Positions 26,194-34,978 of a stretch of DNA of 64,000 nucleotides are shown here, piece by piece. Every line of letters begins with the position of its first letter. Positions within the stretch are counted from its first letter, which is position 1. The DNA comes from Streptomyces tropicalis (lineage in GTDB: Bacteria > Actinomycetota > Actinomycetes > Streptomycetales > Streptomycetaceae): NCBI RefSeq assembly GCF_029269835.1, contig NZ_JARJBB010000007.1, positions 248,001 to 312,000 on the forward strand, written 5' to 3'. The position numbers and the translations under genes were made by a program. Below the pieces are notes generated by a model. It was not told the origin of the DNA. It made no database searches and saw nothing but the letters and a program-made list of their open reading frames with translations.

Positions 26194-26748
26194 TCAGTAG
26201 TCGACGTCGATGTAGTCGATGTCGGTGAACTCGACCATCAGGCCGTCCGCACGGCGGCCGCGGTCCCTGAAGTAGATCTCCTGGAGGCCCTCGGCGACGA
26301 TCTCCTGGAGCTGCTGCTCGGTGGCGCCGGCCGCGTGGGCGTCGAAGAGGCGGCCCGCGTAGGCGGGCGGAAGGCCCTGGGTGATGGGCCTCAGCCTCGG
26401 ATCGTCGGTGCTGCCCGGGGCGGCGGTGAAGCCGAACCTGGCCCGGGTGTCGACGTAGATGCCGCCGGTGGTGGCGGCCTGCCGCCGCGCGCGGTCCCGC
26501 ACCCGGGGCTGCCACCGCGCACGGACTTCGGCGGCGAGGCGTTCGGCGAGGGCGGGCCGGGGGTGCTTCAGCTGTCCCGTGACGTAGCGCTCCACGGTGC
26601 GCTGGGTGACCCCGAGCAGTTCCGCGGCGGCCCGGGTGCCCTTGACCTGCTTCACCAGGTAACGCATCTGCGCAGCGGCCGACTTCGGCATCGGCCGGGT
26701 GACGTGTGCGGCGTCGGCTCTGGTGAGACTGTCGGCGACGAAGCCCAT
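26194..26748 (-). CDS. tpg: Telomere terminal protein Tpg
   Basis: Tpg is the protein that becomes covalently attached to the 5' ends of linear Streptomyces replicons and primes end-patching synthesis. The 184-residue length is typical. A helix-turn-helix-like region (AELLGVTQRTVERYVTGQ, about residues 42–59) precedes the segment GFTAAPGSTDDPRLRPITQG. In it Thr114 matches the residue reported, as I recall, to be deoxynucleotidylated in Tpg. The C-terminus is acidic with a Tyr/Asp-rich tail. It lies six bases after the tap stop, and the two act together at the telomere. A full tap–tpg pair implies that this replicon is linear. Confidence 0.95.
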   Translation of the reverse strand: MGFVADSLTRADAAHVTRPMPKSAAAQMRYLVKQVKGTRAAAELLGVTQRTVERYVTGQLKHPRPALAERLAAEVRARWQPRVRDRARRQAATTGGIYVDTRARFGFTAAPGSTDDPRLRPITQGLPPAYAGRLFDAHAAGATEQQLQEIVAEGLQEIYFRDRGRRADGLMVEFTDIDYIDVDY

Positions 26749-26754
26749 CGGTGT

Positions 26755-28953
26755 CTACTCCCCGTCGTCCTGACCGGAGACGCTGCCGGTCTTGATGTGC
26801 CGGGCGATGTTCACGTCCGGGCCGTACTGCTCGGTCAGGCCCTCCGCCCACAGCACGCTCTGGGTCCCCTCGTGCTTGACCATGCCCGGCGAGACGCCGA
26901 TGCGGAAGCCTCCCGGCAGGGGCTTGCCGTCCCGGTGGGGCAGGAAGTCGAGCGGGCTCGGGCCGTCGGAGGCGTAGACCGCGCAGTCGGAGAGGACCGC
27001 CACCGGGTGGAGGTCCGCCGCCGTGGCGAGTGTGAGCATCTTGCGGTGCATGTTGACACGGGCGTTGGCGATGACGGCGGCGCGGATGTCGGGGCGCCAA
27101 GTGGGCCGGGCGAGAGCGGGCCACGGCTCCCCCGGCCGCCAGCCCCCGCTCCGCGGCCGCTCGCGCAGCTTGCCGATGCCGCCCTTGACGGTCGCCTTGA
27201 TGGCGCCGAGGACCCCGGCGGCCACGGGGTCGTTCTCGCGGCAGGTGGCCATCGCGGCCAGGAACCGGTCCTCCGGCATGCCGGGGACGACACCCAGGTC
27301 GGCCATCGTGGCGATGTAGGCGTCCCGGAGCCGGGTGTACCAGGCGTCGAGGTACGGGCCGTGCTCCCGGCGCACGTAGGCCTCGATCGGGGTGACGGGG
27401 CAGCCGAGTTCCGCGGCGTAGGCGACGGTGGGGGTGGCGTACCAGGCCGGGCCCTCGGGGCGGCCGCCGTGCGGGGTGAACGGGTTGGGCAGGCGCTCGT
27501 CGAAGTCGATGCGGGACAGGTCCACCAGCCACGAGCCGGGCAGCTTCGGGTCGAAGTCCGGGCGGTGGACGTGGACCGGCTCGGACAGCCCGACCGTGAG
27601 CCGGTTGGCCGCCGCGGCGAAGGCCATGTTGACGTCGATGCCGACCACGTACGGCTTGGTGCACTCGGCGTCGGTGAGCGGCCGCGCCCACTGGTGGGCC
27701 TCCTCCTCCAGGACCTGGTCGGGGGTGCGCCGGTGGAAGCGCGGGTAGAGGGCGGCGACACTCGGATGCCCGTCGGGGGCCTCCGGCGGTGCGCACTCGA
27801 CGGCCCGGGTCAGGGACCCCGGCATCGGTGCGGACACCCATCCGCCGGTCGCCGGATCCTTGACCGCGCGGGTCGGCGGGCGCAGCGCAGTCATCAGCTC
27901 CAGGCCGGTGACCGCGGTGGATCCGCACGGGGTGTGGACGCGGGTGGCGTACGTGCCCAGCAGGCGGGCGACCTCGGCCGGATGGAGCTCGTCGGCAGGG
28001 CCCCAGGCGCGGGTGTCGAGGGCGCCCCAGGGCAGGACGGCGAACTGCACGCAACTCCGCCGGGTTCCCTCGGCGGCGCGGTAGACCCGGGCCCAGGGGC
28101 CGAACCCCCGTTGCGTCAGCTTCCACCGGGCGGCGACGAGCCCGCGGACGGCCGGGTGCCCGTCCGGCAGGCGCAGCCCGCGCCGGTCCTCGAGCTCGAC
28201 CGGCAGACCCAGCCGCCCGGCGGCGGAGGCGGTCAGCACGATCAGGGGGTCGGCATCCTTGCCCGAGCGGTGCAGGCGGGGCGCGCCGAGTCCGGACTCG
28301 GCCAGCGTCCAGTCCACCAGGGCCGGAAGGTCGGTGAGCGGGCAGTCCAGCACGACTCCGCCGAGGCAGTACGCGACACCGTCCCCGTCGACGACGGCGA
28401 GGGGACCGTGGACGAAGCGGTCGTCGGGTGCTGCGCGCCGGGCGTCGGCGGGCCTCGGGGCCGCCGGTGCGCCCGCGGCGGGCTTCCGGGCGACCGGCCC
28501 GCGTGCGGCGGGCCGCGGGGCGGCCGCACGCCGGGGCGTCGCCACGGCGGGTGTGTGCACCCGGGGAGTGCGCGGCTCCTCGGTCGCCTCCGCGGGCTGT
28601 GCGGGGGCCGGTGGCCGGGGCGCCGCGGGCTGGGGGGGGAGGGGATGCGGCGCCGGGGCCGCCGGGAGCTGCGAGCCGGGGCCCGCCGGGGACCCGGGAT
28701 CGGGGAAGCGTTCGGCGAGGCCTTCCAGGAGCCGGACGTAGGCCGCCCGCTTGGGCGGACGCGGCTCCGTGCGGCCCGACTCCCAGCCGGTCACCGTCTC
28801 GCGTCGCACGTCGAGCGCCTGCGCGATCTGCTCCTGGCTCAGGCTCGCCGCCTCACGCAGCCGCTTGCGCTCGGCCGGGGTCGGCAGCGGGGCGGCGGCC
28901 TGCTCCAACAACGCGTCGACCGCCGTGAAAAGCCTGTCCTGCTCATCGGACAC
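26755..28953 (-). CDS. tap: Telomere-associated protein Tap
   Basis: Tap binds the telomeric 3' overhang and recruits Tpg. The protein has 732 residues. The N-terminal helix-turn-helix is LREAASLSQEQIAQALDVRR followed by ETVTGWESGRTEP. An Ala/Pro-rich linker (about residues 90–175) follows, then a long conserved body (for example VVGIDVNMAFAAAANRL, PGSWLVDLSRIDFDERLPNP and IGKLRERPRSGGWRPGEPWP). GTG 28953 has a GGAGGTGA ribosome site. The gene forms one operon with tpg. Pairs of this kind usually lie in the outer part of a Streptomyces chromosome or on a linear plasmid. Confidence 0.95.
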   Translation of the reverse strand: MSDEQDRLFTAVDALLEQAAAPLPTPAERKRLREAASLSQEQIAQALDVRRETVTGWESGRTEPRPPKRAAYVRLLEGLAERFPDPGSPAGPGSQLPAAPAPHPLPPQPAAPRPPAPAQPAEATEEPRTPRVHTPAVATPRRAAAPRPAARGPVARKPAAGAPAAPRPADARRAAPDDRFVHGPLAVVDGDGVAYCLGGVVLDCPLTDLPALVDWTLAESGLGAPRLHRSGKDADPLIVLTASAAGRLGLPVELEDRRGLRLPDGHPAVRGLVAARWKLTQRGFGPWARVYRAAEGTRRSCVQFAVLPWGALDTRAWGPADELHPAEVARLLGTYATRVHTPCGSTAVTGLELMTALRPPTRAVKDPATGGWVSAPMPGSLTRAVECAPPEAPDGHPSVAALYPRFHRRTPDQVLEEEAHQWARPLTDAECTKPYVVGIDVNMAFAAAANRLTVGLSEPVHVHRPDFDPKLPGSWLVDLSRIDFDERLPNPFTPHGGRPEGPAWYATPTVAYAAELGCPVTPIEAYVRREHGPYLDAWYTRLRDAYIATMADLGVVPGMPEDRFLAAMATCRENDPVAAGVLGAIKATVKGGIGKLRERPRSGGWRPGEPWPALARPTWRPDIRAAVIANARVNMHRKMLTLATAADLHPVAVLSDCAVYASDGPSPLDFLPHRDGKPLPGGFRIGVSPGMVKHEGTQSVLWAEGLTEQYGPDVNIARHIKTGSVSGQDDGE

Positions 28954-29144
28954 GGACCGTCACCTCCGCCCTCACCCTATCCGAGACGAACAGCCGATCA
29001 CACGCCGAACACACGGGAGTGCCTCCTCGGCCACGGTCCCCGCAGAGCGCGCGGGCGGGCTGCTCCCGCCTCCGGACGCGTGGCGCGGCCGGTGCCGTGA
29101 TCGCGCGGACGCCCGGCGCGGGCCGCTGCGTGGGAGAGGTAACC

Positions 29145-29497
29145 ATGAAGCTCTACTTCAGCGTTCCACTTCTGCTGGTGGCGTTGCTCATCGCTGCCTC
29201 CGGTGCGGCCGCGATCGTGCGCGGCTGGGTGCTCCCGCCGCACCGGCACCGCGTGCGCGCCCCTCGCCTCTACGGCTGGGCCGGTTGGTGGTGGCCGTCG
29301 CACTGTGCGGGGAGCTGGTCCCCGGGACGCCGATCGGTGATGCGGACGTCCGGCCGTGGGGCACCCTGGCAGGCAGCGCGCTGCTGCTGGCCGGGGTCGT
29401 CGTGATGGCGGTGGGACATCGGGCCGGTGGGGCCCGGCCCGCCACCGGCCCGTCCCGGGACGGCACGGTGGCGGGCCGGACACCGGAGGGGACGTAG
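29145..29497 (+). pseudogene. Small two-span membrane protein broken by a 1-base frameshift
   Basis: ATG 29145 has a GAGAGG ribosome site and encodes a first membrane span (YFSVPLLLVALLIAASGAAA), then PPHRHRVRAPRLYGWAG. At about 29284 the frame turns to nonsense. A second frame continues with LVVAVALCGELVPGTPIGD and GTLAGSALLLAGVVVMAVGHR, a second pair of spans, and ends at 29497. Inserting one base at GGCCGG|TTGGTG restores a single protein of about 117 residues. It is either a decayed gene or a sequencing error. The function is not recognised. Confidence 0.65.
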
Positions 29498-29735
29498 TGG
29501 CCCGCCGCGACAACGCCGCCCCGGCGACGGCGTTGTCGCGCCGGGCCGGGTGCCGGTACGGTCACGGTGTGAACACCGGACCGGCACCCCGCCACGCACG
29601 GATGGGCCATCCGGTGGAGGGCTGACCGCACGACGGGTGCGGGCCAGTCACCCCCTCGGTTCGGCACGTGGACCTCCCGGCGCGGACGCACCGCGAGATG
29701 TCCCCTTCCATGCCGACCCCTGTGAGGACAGCCGT

Positions 29736-30110
29736 ATGGCAGCCACCTTCAACCACACCATCATCGCCGCCCGGGACCGTGAAGAGTCGGCCCGCTTCTT
29801 CCGCGAGCTGCTGGAAGTACCGGAAGCACCGTCCTGGGGGCCCTTCACCAACATCCGGCTCGCCGACGGCGTGCTGCTCCAGTTCGCCGAACCGCCGGTG
29901 GAGATCCAGATGCAGCACTACGCCTTCCTCGTCGACGACGAGCTGTTCGACCGGGCGTACCGGCGCCTGTGCGAGCGCGGTGTCGAGCACTGGGCCGATC
30001 CGCAGATGCGGCGCCCGGGCCAGACGAACACCGAACACGGCGGCCGCGGGGTGTACTTCAAGGATCCCTCCGGGCATGCGATCGAACTGATCACGCGCCC
30101 CTACCTGTGA
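29736..30110 (+). CDS. VOC-family (glyoxalase-like) protein
   Basis: This is a 124-residue single-domain vicinal-oxygen-chelate protein. It starts FNHTIIAARDREESARFFRE, with His at residue 7. The other usual metal ligands appear near LLQFAEPPVE, QHYAFLVDD and YFKDPSGHAIELIT. The beta-alpha-beta-beta-beta pattern fits the fold. Such proteins may be dioxygenases, isomerases or resistance proteins, and the substrate is unknown. A GAGGA site precedes ATG 29736. Confidence 0.85.
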   Translation: MAATFNHTIIAARDREESARFFRELLEVPEAPSWGPFTNIRLADGVLLQFAEPPVEIQMQHYAFLVDDELFDRAYRRLCERGVEHWADPQMRRPGQTNTEHGGRGVYFKDPSGHAIELITRPYL

Positions 30111-30120
30111 GCCGGACCCA

Positions 30121-30145
30121 CCGGCAGGGCCCTGGGCCCTGCCGG
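30121..30145 (+). terminator. Terminator hairpin after the VOC gene
   Basis: CCGGCAGGGCC (30121–30131) pairs perfectly with GGCCCTGCCGG (30135–30145) around a 3-base loop, 11 bases after the stop codon. The GC-rich repeats that follow (to about 30205) could form further hairpins. Confidence 0.7.
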
Positions 30146-30266
30146 GCCCTGGGCCGGGCCGGACCCAAGGCCGGGCCGGACGCCTCCGGCCCGGCGCCCC
30201 TGGCCGTGACGGATGAAGGAGGCGCATCCGGCCCCGCACGGGACCCGAGCCTGACATGATCCGGTC

Positions 30267-31385
30267 ATGCGTGCGGCCCGGCTCCTCTCCCTGATCCTCC
30301 TGCTCCAGAACCGGGGCAGGCTGACGGCCGGTGAACTCGCCGACGAGCTCGGCGTCTCGGTCCGGACCGTGTACCGGGACGTCGAGTCGCTGAGCGGCGC
30401 CGGCATCCCGGTCTACGGGGATGCCGGCCACGGCGGCGGATACCAGCTCCTCGGCGGCTACCGGACCCGGCTCACCGGGCTGCACGCCGACGAGGCCGAG
30501 TCGCTGTTCCTCGCGGGTCTGCCGGGCGCGGCCGCCGACCTCGGCCTGGGCGAGGTGCTCGCGGCGGCTCAGCTGAAGCTGGCCGCGGCCCTGCCGGGAC
30601 CCCTGCGGGACCGGGCGGGCCGCATCCGTGAGCGTTTCCACCTCGACGCCCTCGGCTGGTACCGGGAGCAGGACTCGCCGGCCGCCCTCGCGCCGCTCGC
30701 GGACGCCGTGTGGAACCAGCGGCGGATCCGGGTGCGCTACCGGCGCTGGGCCGCACCGCAGGAGGTCGACCGGGAGCTCGACCCGTACGGCCTGGTCCTG
30801 AAGGCGGGCGTCTGGTACCTCGTGGCCGCGGCGGACGGCGCCGTGCGGACGTACCGGGTGTCGTCCGTCCTGCGCCTGGAGGTCGGGGAGGACGGCTTCG
30901 AGCGTCCCCCCGGCTTCGATCTGGCGGCCCACTGGCGCGACTACCTCGGCGCCTACGACGCCCGCAGACTGAGGCTTCAGGTCTGCGTCCGGATCGCCCC
31001 GGCGCTGCTCTCCGCGCTGCCTGACCGGCTGGACGCGGCGCTGGTCCGGGCCGTCGAGGCCTCCGCGGGACCGCCGGACGCCGACGGGTGGGTGAGGGCC
31101 GTGGTGCCGATGGAGTCGGTCGACCAGGCGGTGCCGGTACTGCTGTCCCTCGGCCCGGAGATCGAGGTGCTCGCCCCGGACGAGCTGCGCCGGCGGATCG
31201 CGGAGAGGGCGGCGGCGGTGCTCGGCCTGTACCGTCCGTCGGCGGTACGGGGCCCCGGCGCGCCGGGAGTCCGTGAGGCGGCTGGCGTGGGGGAGGCTGC
31301 GGAGGACGGGGCGGGCGCCCGCAGCAGCAGTCCCGCGCACGCGGTCGACAGCAGCGCCAGGGCGGCGAGGACCGCGAAGCCGTAG
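30267..31385 (+). CDS. YafY-type HTH/WYL-domain transcriptional regulator
   Basis: This is a DeoR-like winged-helix regulator (NRGRLTAGELADELGVSVRT, residues 12–31) with a WYL ligand-sensing domain. The latter includes RVRYRRWAAPQEVDRELDPY and LVLKAGVWYLVAAADGAVRT. A WCX-like C-terminal module (RRLRLQVCVRIAP onward) follows, up to about residue 325 (AAVLGLYRPSA). The remaining 45 residues, to 31385, are low-complexity and read through the convergent MFS gene, so the natural stop may have been lost. It may regulate the neighbouring transporter. CATGAT lies at a leaderless -10 distance from the ATG. Confidence 0.85.
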   Translation: MRAARLLSLILLLQNRGRLTAGELADELGVSVRTVYRDVESLSGAGIPVYGDAGHGGGYQLLGGYRTRLTGLHADEAESLFLAGLPGAAADLGLGEVLAAAQLKLAAALPGPLRDRAGRIRERFHLDALGWYREQDSPAALAPLADAVWNQRRIRVRYRRWAAPQEVDRELDPYGLVLKAGVWYLVAAADGAVRTYRVSSVLRLEVGEDGFERPPGFDLAAHWRDYLGAYDARRLRLQVCVRIAPALLSALPDRLDAALVRAVEASAGPPDADGWVRAVVPMESVDQAVPVLLSLGPEIEVLAPDELRRRIAERAAAVLGLYRPSAVRGPGAPGVREAAGVGEAAEDGAGARSSSPAHAVDSSARAARTAKP

Positions 31386-32545
31386 CGGGTGTCGCTGTGG
31401 TCCGTGACGGCCGCGACGACGAACATGCACCCGACGGTGGCCGCCAGTCCCCCGCCGTTCGCCAGGCCGAACACCCGGCCCGCGGACGCGTCGTCGCACG
31501 AGGCCATCAGCAGGGTGCGGGAGGCGATCCTGGCCTGGCCGAAGAAGAACGCGCCCAGCGGCACCCCGACGAGATAGCCCACGAGGCCGAACTGGCTCTG
31601 CAGCACCAATCCGGCATCGCAGAGCAGGAAGCCCACGACGGCGATCCGGAGGTCCGTTCGGCGCCTGCCGGCGATCCGGTAGGCGCCCGTGGCCGCGAGG
31701 AAGCCGAGGCATCCCAGAGCGTCGACGGTGCCGAACACCGCGGCGCCCCGGTGGAGTTCGCCGATCACCGCCACGGGAAGCAGTGCGTTGAAGACCGTGA
31801 CGACCACGCTTCCCTGGGCGTGGAGGAGGATGAACCGGCGTATGCGGAACGGCGCGCGCGGAGCTTCGGGGGTGGTCGGCTCGGCCGTCCCCGCCGTGCC
31901 GCTCGCCCCCGCCCCTGCGTCCGTCGTCCCCGTCGCCGCTGCCGTGGTCCCGGCTCGTGCGGTGAGCAGCCGACGTCCCACCGCGGCGACGCACAGCGCC
32001 GAGACCACGAACGTCGCGGCGTTGAACAGCAGCAGCGGTGCGGCGCCGAACGCCTGGGCGCAGAGCCCGCCGACCGTCGCCGACAGCAGCATCCCGGCCT
32101 GGGTTCCCGCCTCGAAACGGGCGTTGAAGTGGCGCAGCCGGTCCGCCGGGACGCGCTCCTTGACGAGCGCCGCAGCGGCCGGGAGGAACAGCGCGCCGAC
32201 GACGGCCAGGCCGAGATTGGCACCGTAGACACCGGGCTCCGGGGCACCGCCGCAGGCCAGCCACACCGGCAGGGTGAGGGCGAGGGCCGCACTGAGGGCG
32301 TCGCAGCAGAGCCAGAGGGTCCACCGGTCGAAGCGGTCGGCGAGCCGTCCGAAGTACGGAGACAGCAGGGCCTGCGGACCGGCGACGGCGATGAAGAGCC
32401 AGCCGACGGCCATCATGGTCCGCTGCTCCCTGATCACGAGCAGCGCGCCGACGACGAGCTGGACGTTGTTCCCGAGGGCGGTGGCGAAGGCGGCGGCCAC
32501 GAACAGCCGCTCGGTGCGACGGGGGCGAGGGTGGGTGAGGATCAC
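30977..32545 (-). CDS. MFS transporter with abnormally long C-terminal tail
   Basis: This is a 12-span major facilitator of the MFS_3/enterobactin-exporter-like type. The N-terminal half includes GWLFIAVAGPQALLSPYFGR, with LADRFDRW as motif A. A long Thr/Ala/Gly-rich central loop follows, and the second half ends near ALLSTACAGLLLRAP (about residue 408). The last 110 residues are Ser/Thr/Ala-rich antisense of the WYL regulator and carry no membrane span. The reading frame therefore overlaps the convergent gene by 409 bases. The export substrate is unknown. The GTG 32545 ribosome site is modest. Confidence 0.8.
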   Translation of the reverse strand: MILTHPRPRRTERLFVAAAFATALGNNVQLVVGALLVIREQRTMMAVGWLFIAVAGPQALLSPYFGRLADRFDRWTLWLCCDALSAALALTLPVWLACGGAPEPGVYGANLGLAVVGALFLPAAAALVKERVPADRLRHFNARFEAGTQAGMLLSATVGGLCAQAFGAAPLLLFNAATFVVSALCVAAVGRRLLTARAGTTAAATGTTDAGAGASGTAGTAEPTTPEAPRAPFRIRRFILLHAQGSVVVTVFNALLPVAVIGELHRGAAVFGTVDALGCLGFLAATGAYRIAGRRRTDLRIAVVGFLLCDAGLVLQSQFGLVGYLVGVPLGAFFFGQARIASRTLLMASCDDASAGRVFGLANGGGLAATVGCMFVVAAVTDHSDTRYGFAVLAALALLSTACAGLLLRAPAPSSAASPTPAASRTPGAPGPRTADGRYRPSTAAALSAIRRRSSSGASTSISGPRDSSTGTAWSTDSIGTTALTHPSASGGPAEASTARTSAASSRSGSAESSAGAIRTQT

Positions 32546-32798
32546 GGCACCAGTCTTCGGGGATCCCCTGACACCTTCTGTCAGTTGACCCGCTGATCCG
32601 CGAAGACGGGTGTCGTCGGCCGTGGTGACGGGGCGCGGCGCCGACGCCCGCCGTACGGCGCCGTGCGAGCGGGCGATCGGCCGGGCGGGGCGGGGCCCTC
32701 GTCCAGGTGGGTGGTAGACGCGGCGGCGGCGAACCGGCGCGGCCCCCTCGGGCGTTGTGCAGGCCAGTCATCCGCCGCTCTCGGGAAAGGCCGCCCTC

Positions 32799-32888
32799 AT
32801 GCGCCGTACCACGCTGCTCGCCCTCTGCGCCCTGCTCACCGCCGCAGCCACCGGATTCCTCGCCACGTCGGCACTCCGCAACCGCTGA
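32799..32888 (+). CDS. Very short hydrophobic ORF, 29 aa (signal-peptide-like)
   Basis: The ORF reads MRRTTLLALCALLTAAATGF and ends ATSALRNR. It looks like a lone signal peptide or one-span micro-protein and has an AAAGG site nine bases upstream. It lies in the otherwise empty 537-base gap between the MFS and IMPase genes (32546–33082). It may be a remnant of a secreted protein. I see nothing else in that gap. Confidence 0.35.
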   Translation: MRRTTLLALCALLTAAATGFLATSALRNR

Positions 32889-33082
32889 CGCGCCCCTGCT
32901 CGCCCGCCCCCACCGCGCCACCGCGTCCCCCCACGGCCTGCCTCACCCCGCGGGCGACGCGGCGGGGGCGCCGCGGCGGTGGTCCGGTCGCGTGGTGCCA
33001 CGGGGACGGACGCGCCGAGGACGGACAGGGTCACACCGCGCGGGAGATCCTGAACGGCCCCCGTGGCGGGTGAGGGGTTTCT

Positions 33083-33886
33083 ATGCTGCCCGACATGATC
33101 ATTTCTCATGAGGGCCGGGACGACGCCGAGATCGCGGTCGCCGCGGCGCAGGCCGGGGCGGACGTCGTGCGCAGTCTGTTCGGACGCCGGCTCGCCCGGA
33201 TCGACAAGGGCGCCGGCGACTTCGCCACCGCGGCCGACGTCGCGGCCGAGGAGGCGATCCTCGGGGTCCTGCGGGCCGCCCGTCCCGACGACGGCGTCCT
33301 CGGCGAGGAGGGCGGCGAGCGAGGGGACCGCGACGCCGCGCGCCAGTGGCTGGTGGACCCGCTGTGCGGCACGCTGAACTACGCCGTCGGCTCGCACCTG
33401 GTCGCCGTCAACGTGGCGCTGCGCGGCGGTGCCGCGGCGGTGGCCGACCCGTTCGGGGACGAGGTCTTCCTCACCGACGGCGAGAGCGCCCGGGTGCGGC
33501 ACGAGGGGACCGACACCGCGCTGGCCCCCACGTCCTCCTCCGCACTGGTGGACGTGAACCTGGACCCGCCGTTCCCCCACGCCCCCGGGTTCCGCGCGGT
33601 GGAGCTGCTGGCCGACCCCGGGTTCGTCGCGCGGTTCCGGCCGCGGGTCGTCTCCACGACGCTCGCGGTGGCCTGGGTCGCCGCCGGCCGGCGTGCCGCC
33701 TACGTCACCGACGGCGGCGACCTGACGGGCAGCGTGCACTTCGCCGCCGGCATCGCGCTGTGCCGCGCGGCCGGCTGCGTGGTGACCGGGATCGACGGTG
33801 CGCCGCTCGGCCGCACGACCGGCGGACTCGTCGTGGCCGCGGACCTCGGGACCCACGAGTCGCTGATGTCGATGATCCGGGGCTGA
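33083..33886 (+). CDS. Inositol-monophosphatase-family protein with altered metal ligands
   Basis: This is a 267-residue protein of the IMPase/FIG fold. GEEGGERGD supplies the usual metal-binding glutamate. The hallmark loop, normally Asp-Pro-Leu-Asp-Gly-Thr, reads DPLCGTLNYA here (Asp92, Cys95). The late Trp-Asp-x-Ala-Ala-Gly motif reads GSVHFAAG (His219 in place of Asp). Two of the acidic Mg2+ ligands are thus replaced, so phosphatase activity is doubtful. It could bind a ligand or use another mechanism. ATG 33083 has a GAGGGG site; ATG 33095 is an alternative start. Confidence 0.8.
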   Translation: MLPDMIISHEGRDDAEIAVAAAQAGADVVRSLFGRRLARIDKGAGDFATAADVAAEEAILGVLRAARPDDGVLGEEGGERGDRDAARQWLVDPLCGTLNYAVGSHLVAVNVALRGGAAAVADPFGDEVFLTDGESARVRHEGTDTALAPTSSSALVDVNLDPPFPHAPGFRAVELLADPGFVARFRPRVVSTTLAVAWVAAGRRAAYVTDGGDLTGSVHFAAGIALCRAAGCVVTGIDGAPLGRTTGGLVVAADLGTHESLMSMIRG

Positions 33887-33940
33887 CGCCGGGTGCCGGG
33901 GCGGACGCCGACGGGCGGCGGCGTGGCGGCGGCCCCGGTC

Positions 33941-34843
33941 TCAGGCGGTCTGGCGGTCGGCGGCGTCCGCGTCCGGCGCTGCGACCCCGGTCTCCGCGTT
34001 CTCGTCGCCGCCCGGGTAGGGGGCGTCGTCGTCCGGGCGCGGACGGCGGGTGACGAAGAGGTGGACGGCCGCTCCGGCGAACAGGACCACCGACACGTAG
34101 TCGTTGAGGCGCAGCCCCAGGAAGTGGTTGGCGTGGTCGATGCGCAGCGCCTCGATCCAGGCCCGGCCGGCCGTGTAGGCGAGGACGTAGCAGGCGAACA
34201 GGCGGGCCCGGCGCAGCCGGTGGTGGTACCGCCCGTCGAGCCACAGCAGCAGGGCCATCACGCCCAGGTCCCAGAGCGACTCGTACAGGAACGTCGGGTG
34301 GTAGAGGGCGACGCCGGGCATGTCGACGGGGCGGTGCGCCGGGTCGATGTACAGCGCCCACGGCAGGTGGGTGGGGCCGCCGTACAACTCCTGGTTGAAG
34401 TAGTTGCCCCAGCGGCCGATGGCCTGGGCGAGGACCAGGCCGGGCGCGACGGCGTCGGCGAAGTCGGCCAGCGCGATGCCGCGGCTGCGGCAGCCGAGCC
34501 AGGCGCCGACGGCACCGAGGGCGACGGCGCCCGGGATGCCGAGGCCGCCGTCCCAGATGAACAGGGCGTGCAGCGGCTGCCGGCCGGGGGCGAAGTACAG
34601 CTCGGGGTCGGTGATCACGTGGTAGAGGCGTCCGCCGAGTACGCCGAAGGGCACCGCCCAGATCGCGATGTCGGCGATGTCCTCCCGCCGCCCGCCGCGT
34701 GCCTCCCAGCGGCGCCCGGCGAGCCACACGGCGGTGAAGACGCCGGCGAGGATGCACAGGGCGTAGGCGCGGATCGGCAGCGGCCCGAGGTGCCACACCC
34801 CCTGTGAGGGGCTGGGCAGGTACGCCAGGTTCATGGGCGTCAT
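33941..34843 (-). CDS. lgt: Prolipoprotein diacylglyceryl transferase
   Basis: Lgt transfers diacylglycerol from phosphatidylglycerol to the lipobox cysteine of prelipoproteins at the membrane. This protein has about 300 residues, seven spans and the Lgt signatures. These are VPFGVLGGRLYHVITDPELY, FIWDGGLGIPGA (His/Glu-Gly-Gly-Leu loop) and GRWGNYFNQELYGGPT with the invariant Arg and Asn. YHPTFLYESLWDLG follows. Streptomyces can carry a second lgt in a chromosome arm, and this copy may be such a paralogue. It diverges from marR, and its promoter gap contains the putative MarR operator. ATG 34843 is preferred; ATG 34834 is possible. Confidence 0.93.
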   Translation of the reverse strand: MTPMNLAYLPSPSQGVWHLGPLPIRAYALCILAGVFTAVWLAGRRWEARGGRREDIADIAIWAVPFGVLGGRLYHVITDPELYFAPGRQPLHALFIWDGGLGIPGAVALGAVGAWLGCRSRGIALADFADAVAPGLVLAQAIGRWGNYFNQELYGGPTHLPWALYIDPAHRPVDMPGVALYHPTFLYESLWDLGVMALLLWLDGRYHHRLRRARLFACYVLAYTAGRAWIEALRIDHANHFLGLRLNDYVSVVLFAGAAVHLFVTRRPRPDDDAPYPGGDENAETGVAAPDADAADRQTA

Positions 34844-34909
34844 GGGCTCGACCGTCTCTCGGTGCGGGTGGGGCCCGGCCCGCGGGCCGGAGGACGACCC
34901 GCCCGACAA

Positions 34910-34925
34910 TACATCGGACACCGAA
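34910..34925 (+). promoter_or_regulatory. Putative MarR operator in the lgt–marR gap
   Basis: TACATCGGACACCGAA lies here. Its reverse-complement partner, with two differences, lies upstream of the MFS gene at 35653–35668. A -10-like TAGGCT (34967–34972) six bases before the marR ATG would be downstream of it. The shared element suggests autoregulation and joint control with the exporter. Confidence 0.55.
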
Positions 34926-34978
34926 GTTTCTGGAAAGGGAGCGGACGGGAGTACGGCGACAGGCCCTAGGCTTGCTGC

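Noticed and set aside
29562..32921. A 1119-codon open frame on the minus strand across the VOC, WYL and MFS genes
   Set aside because: It has no recognisable domain and a shadow-type composition, and three well-supported genes occupy the region.
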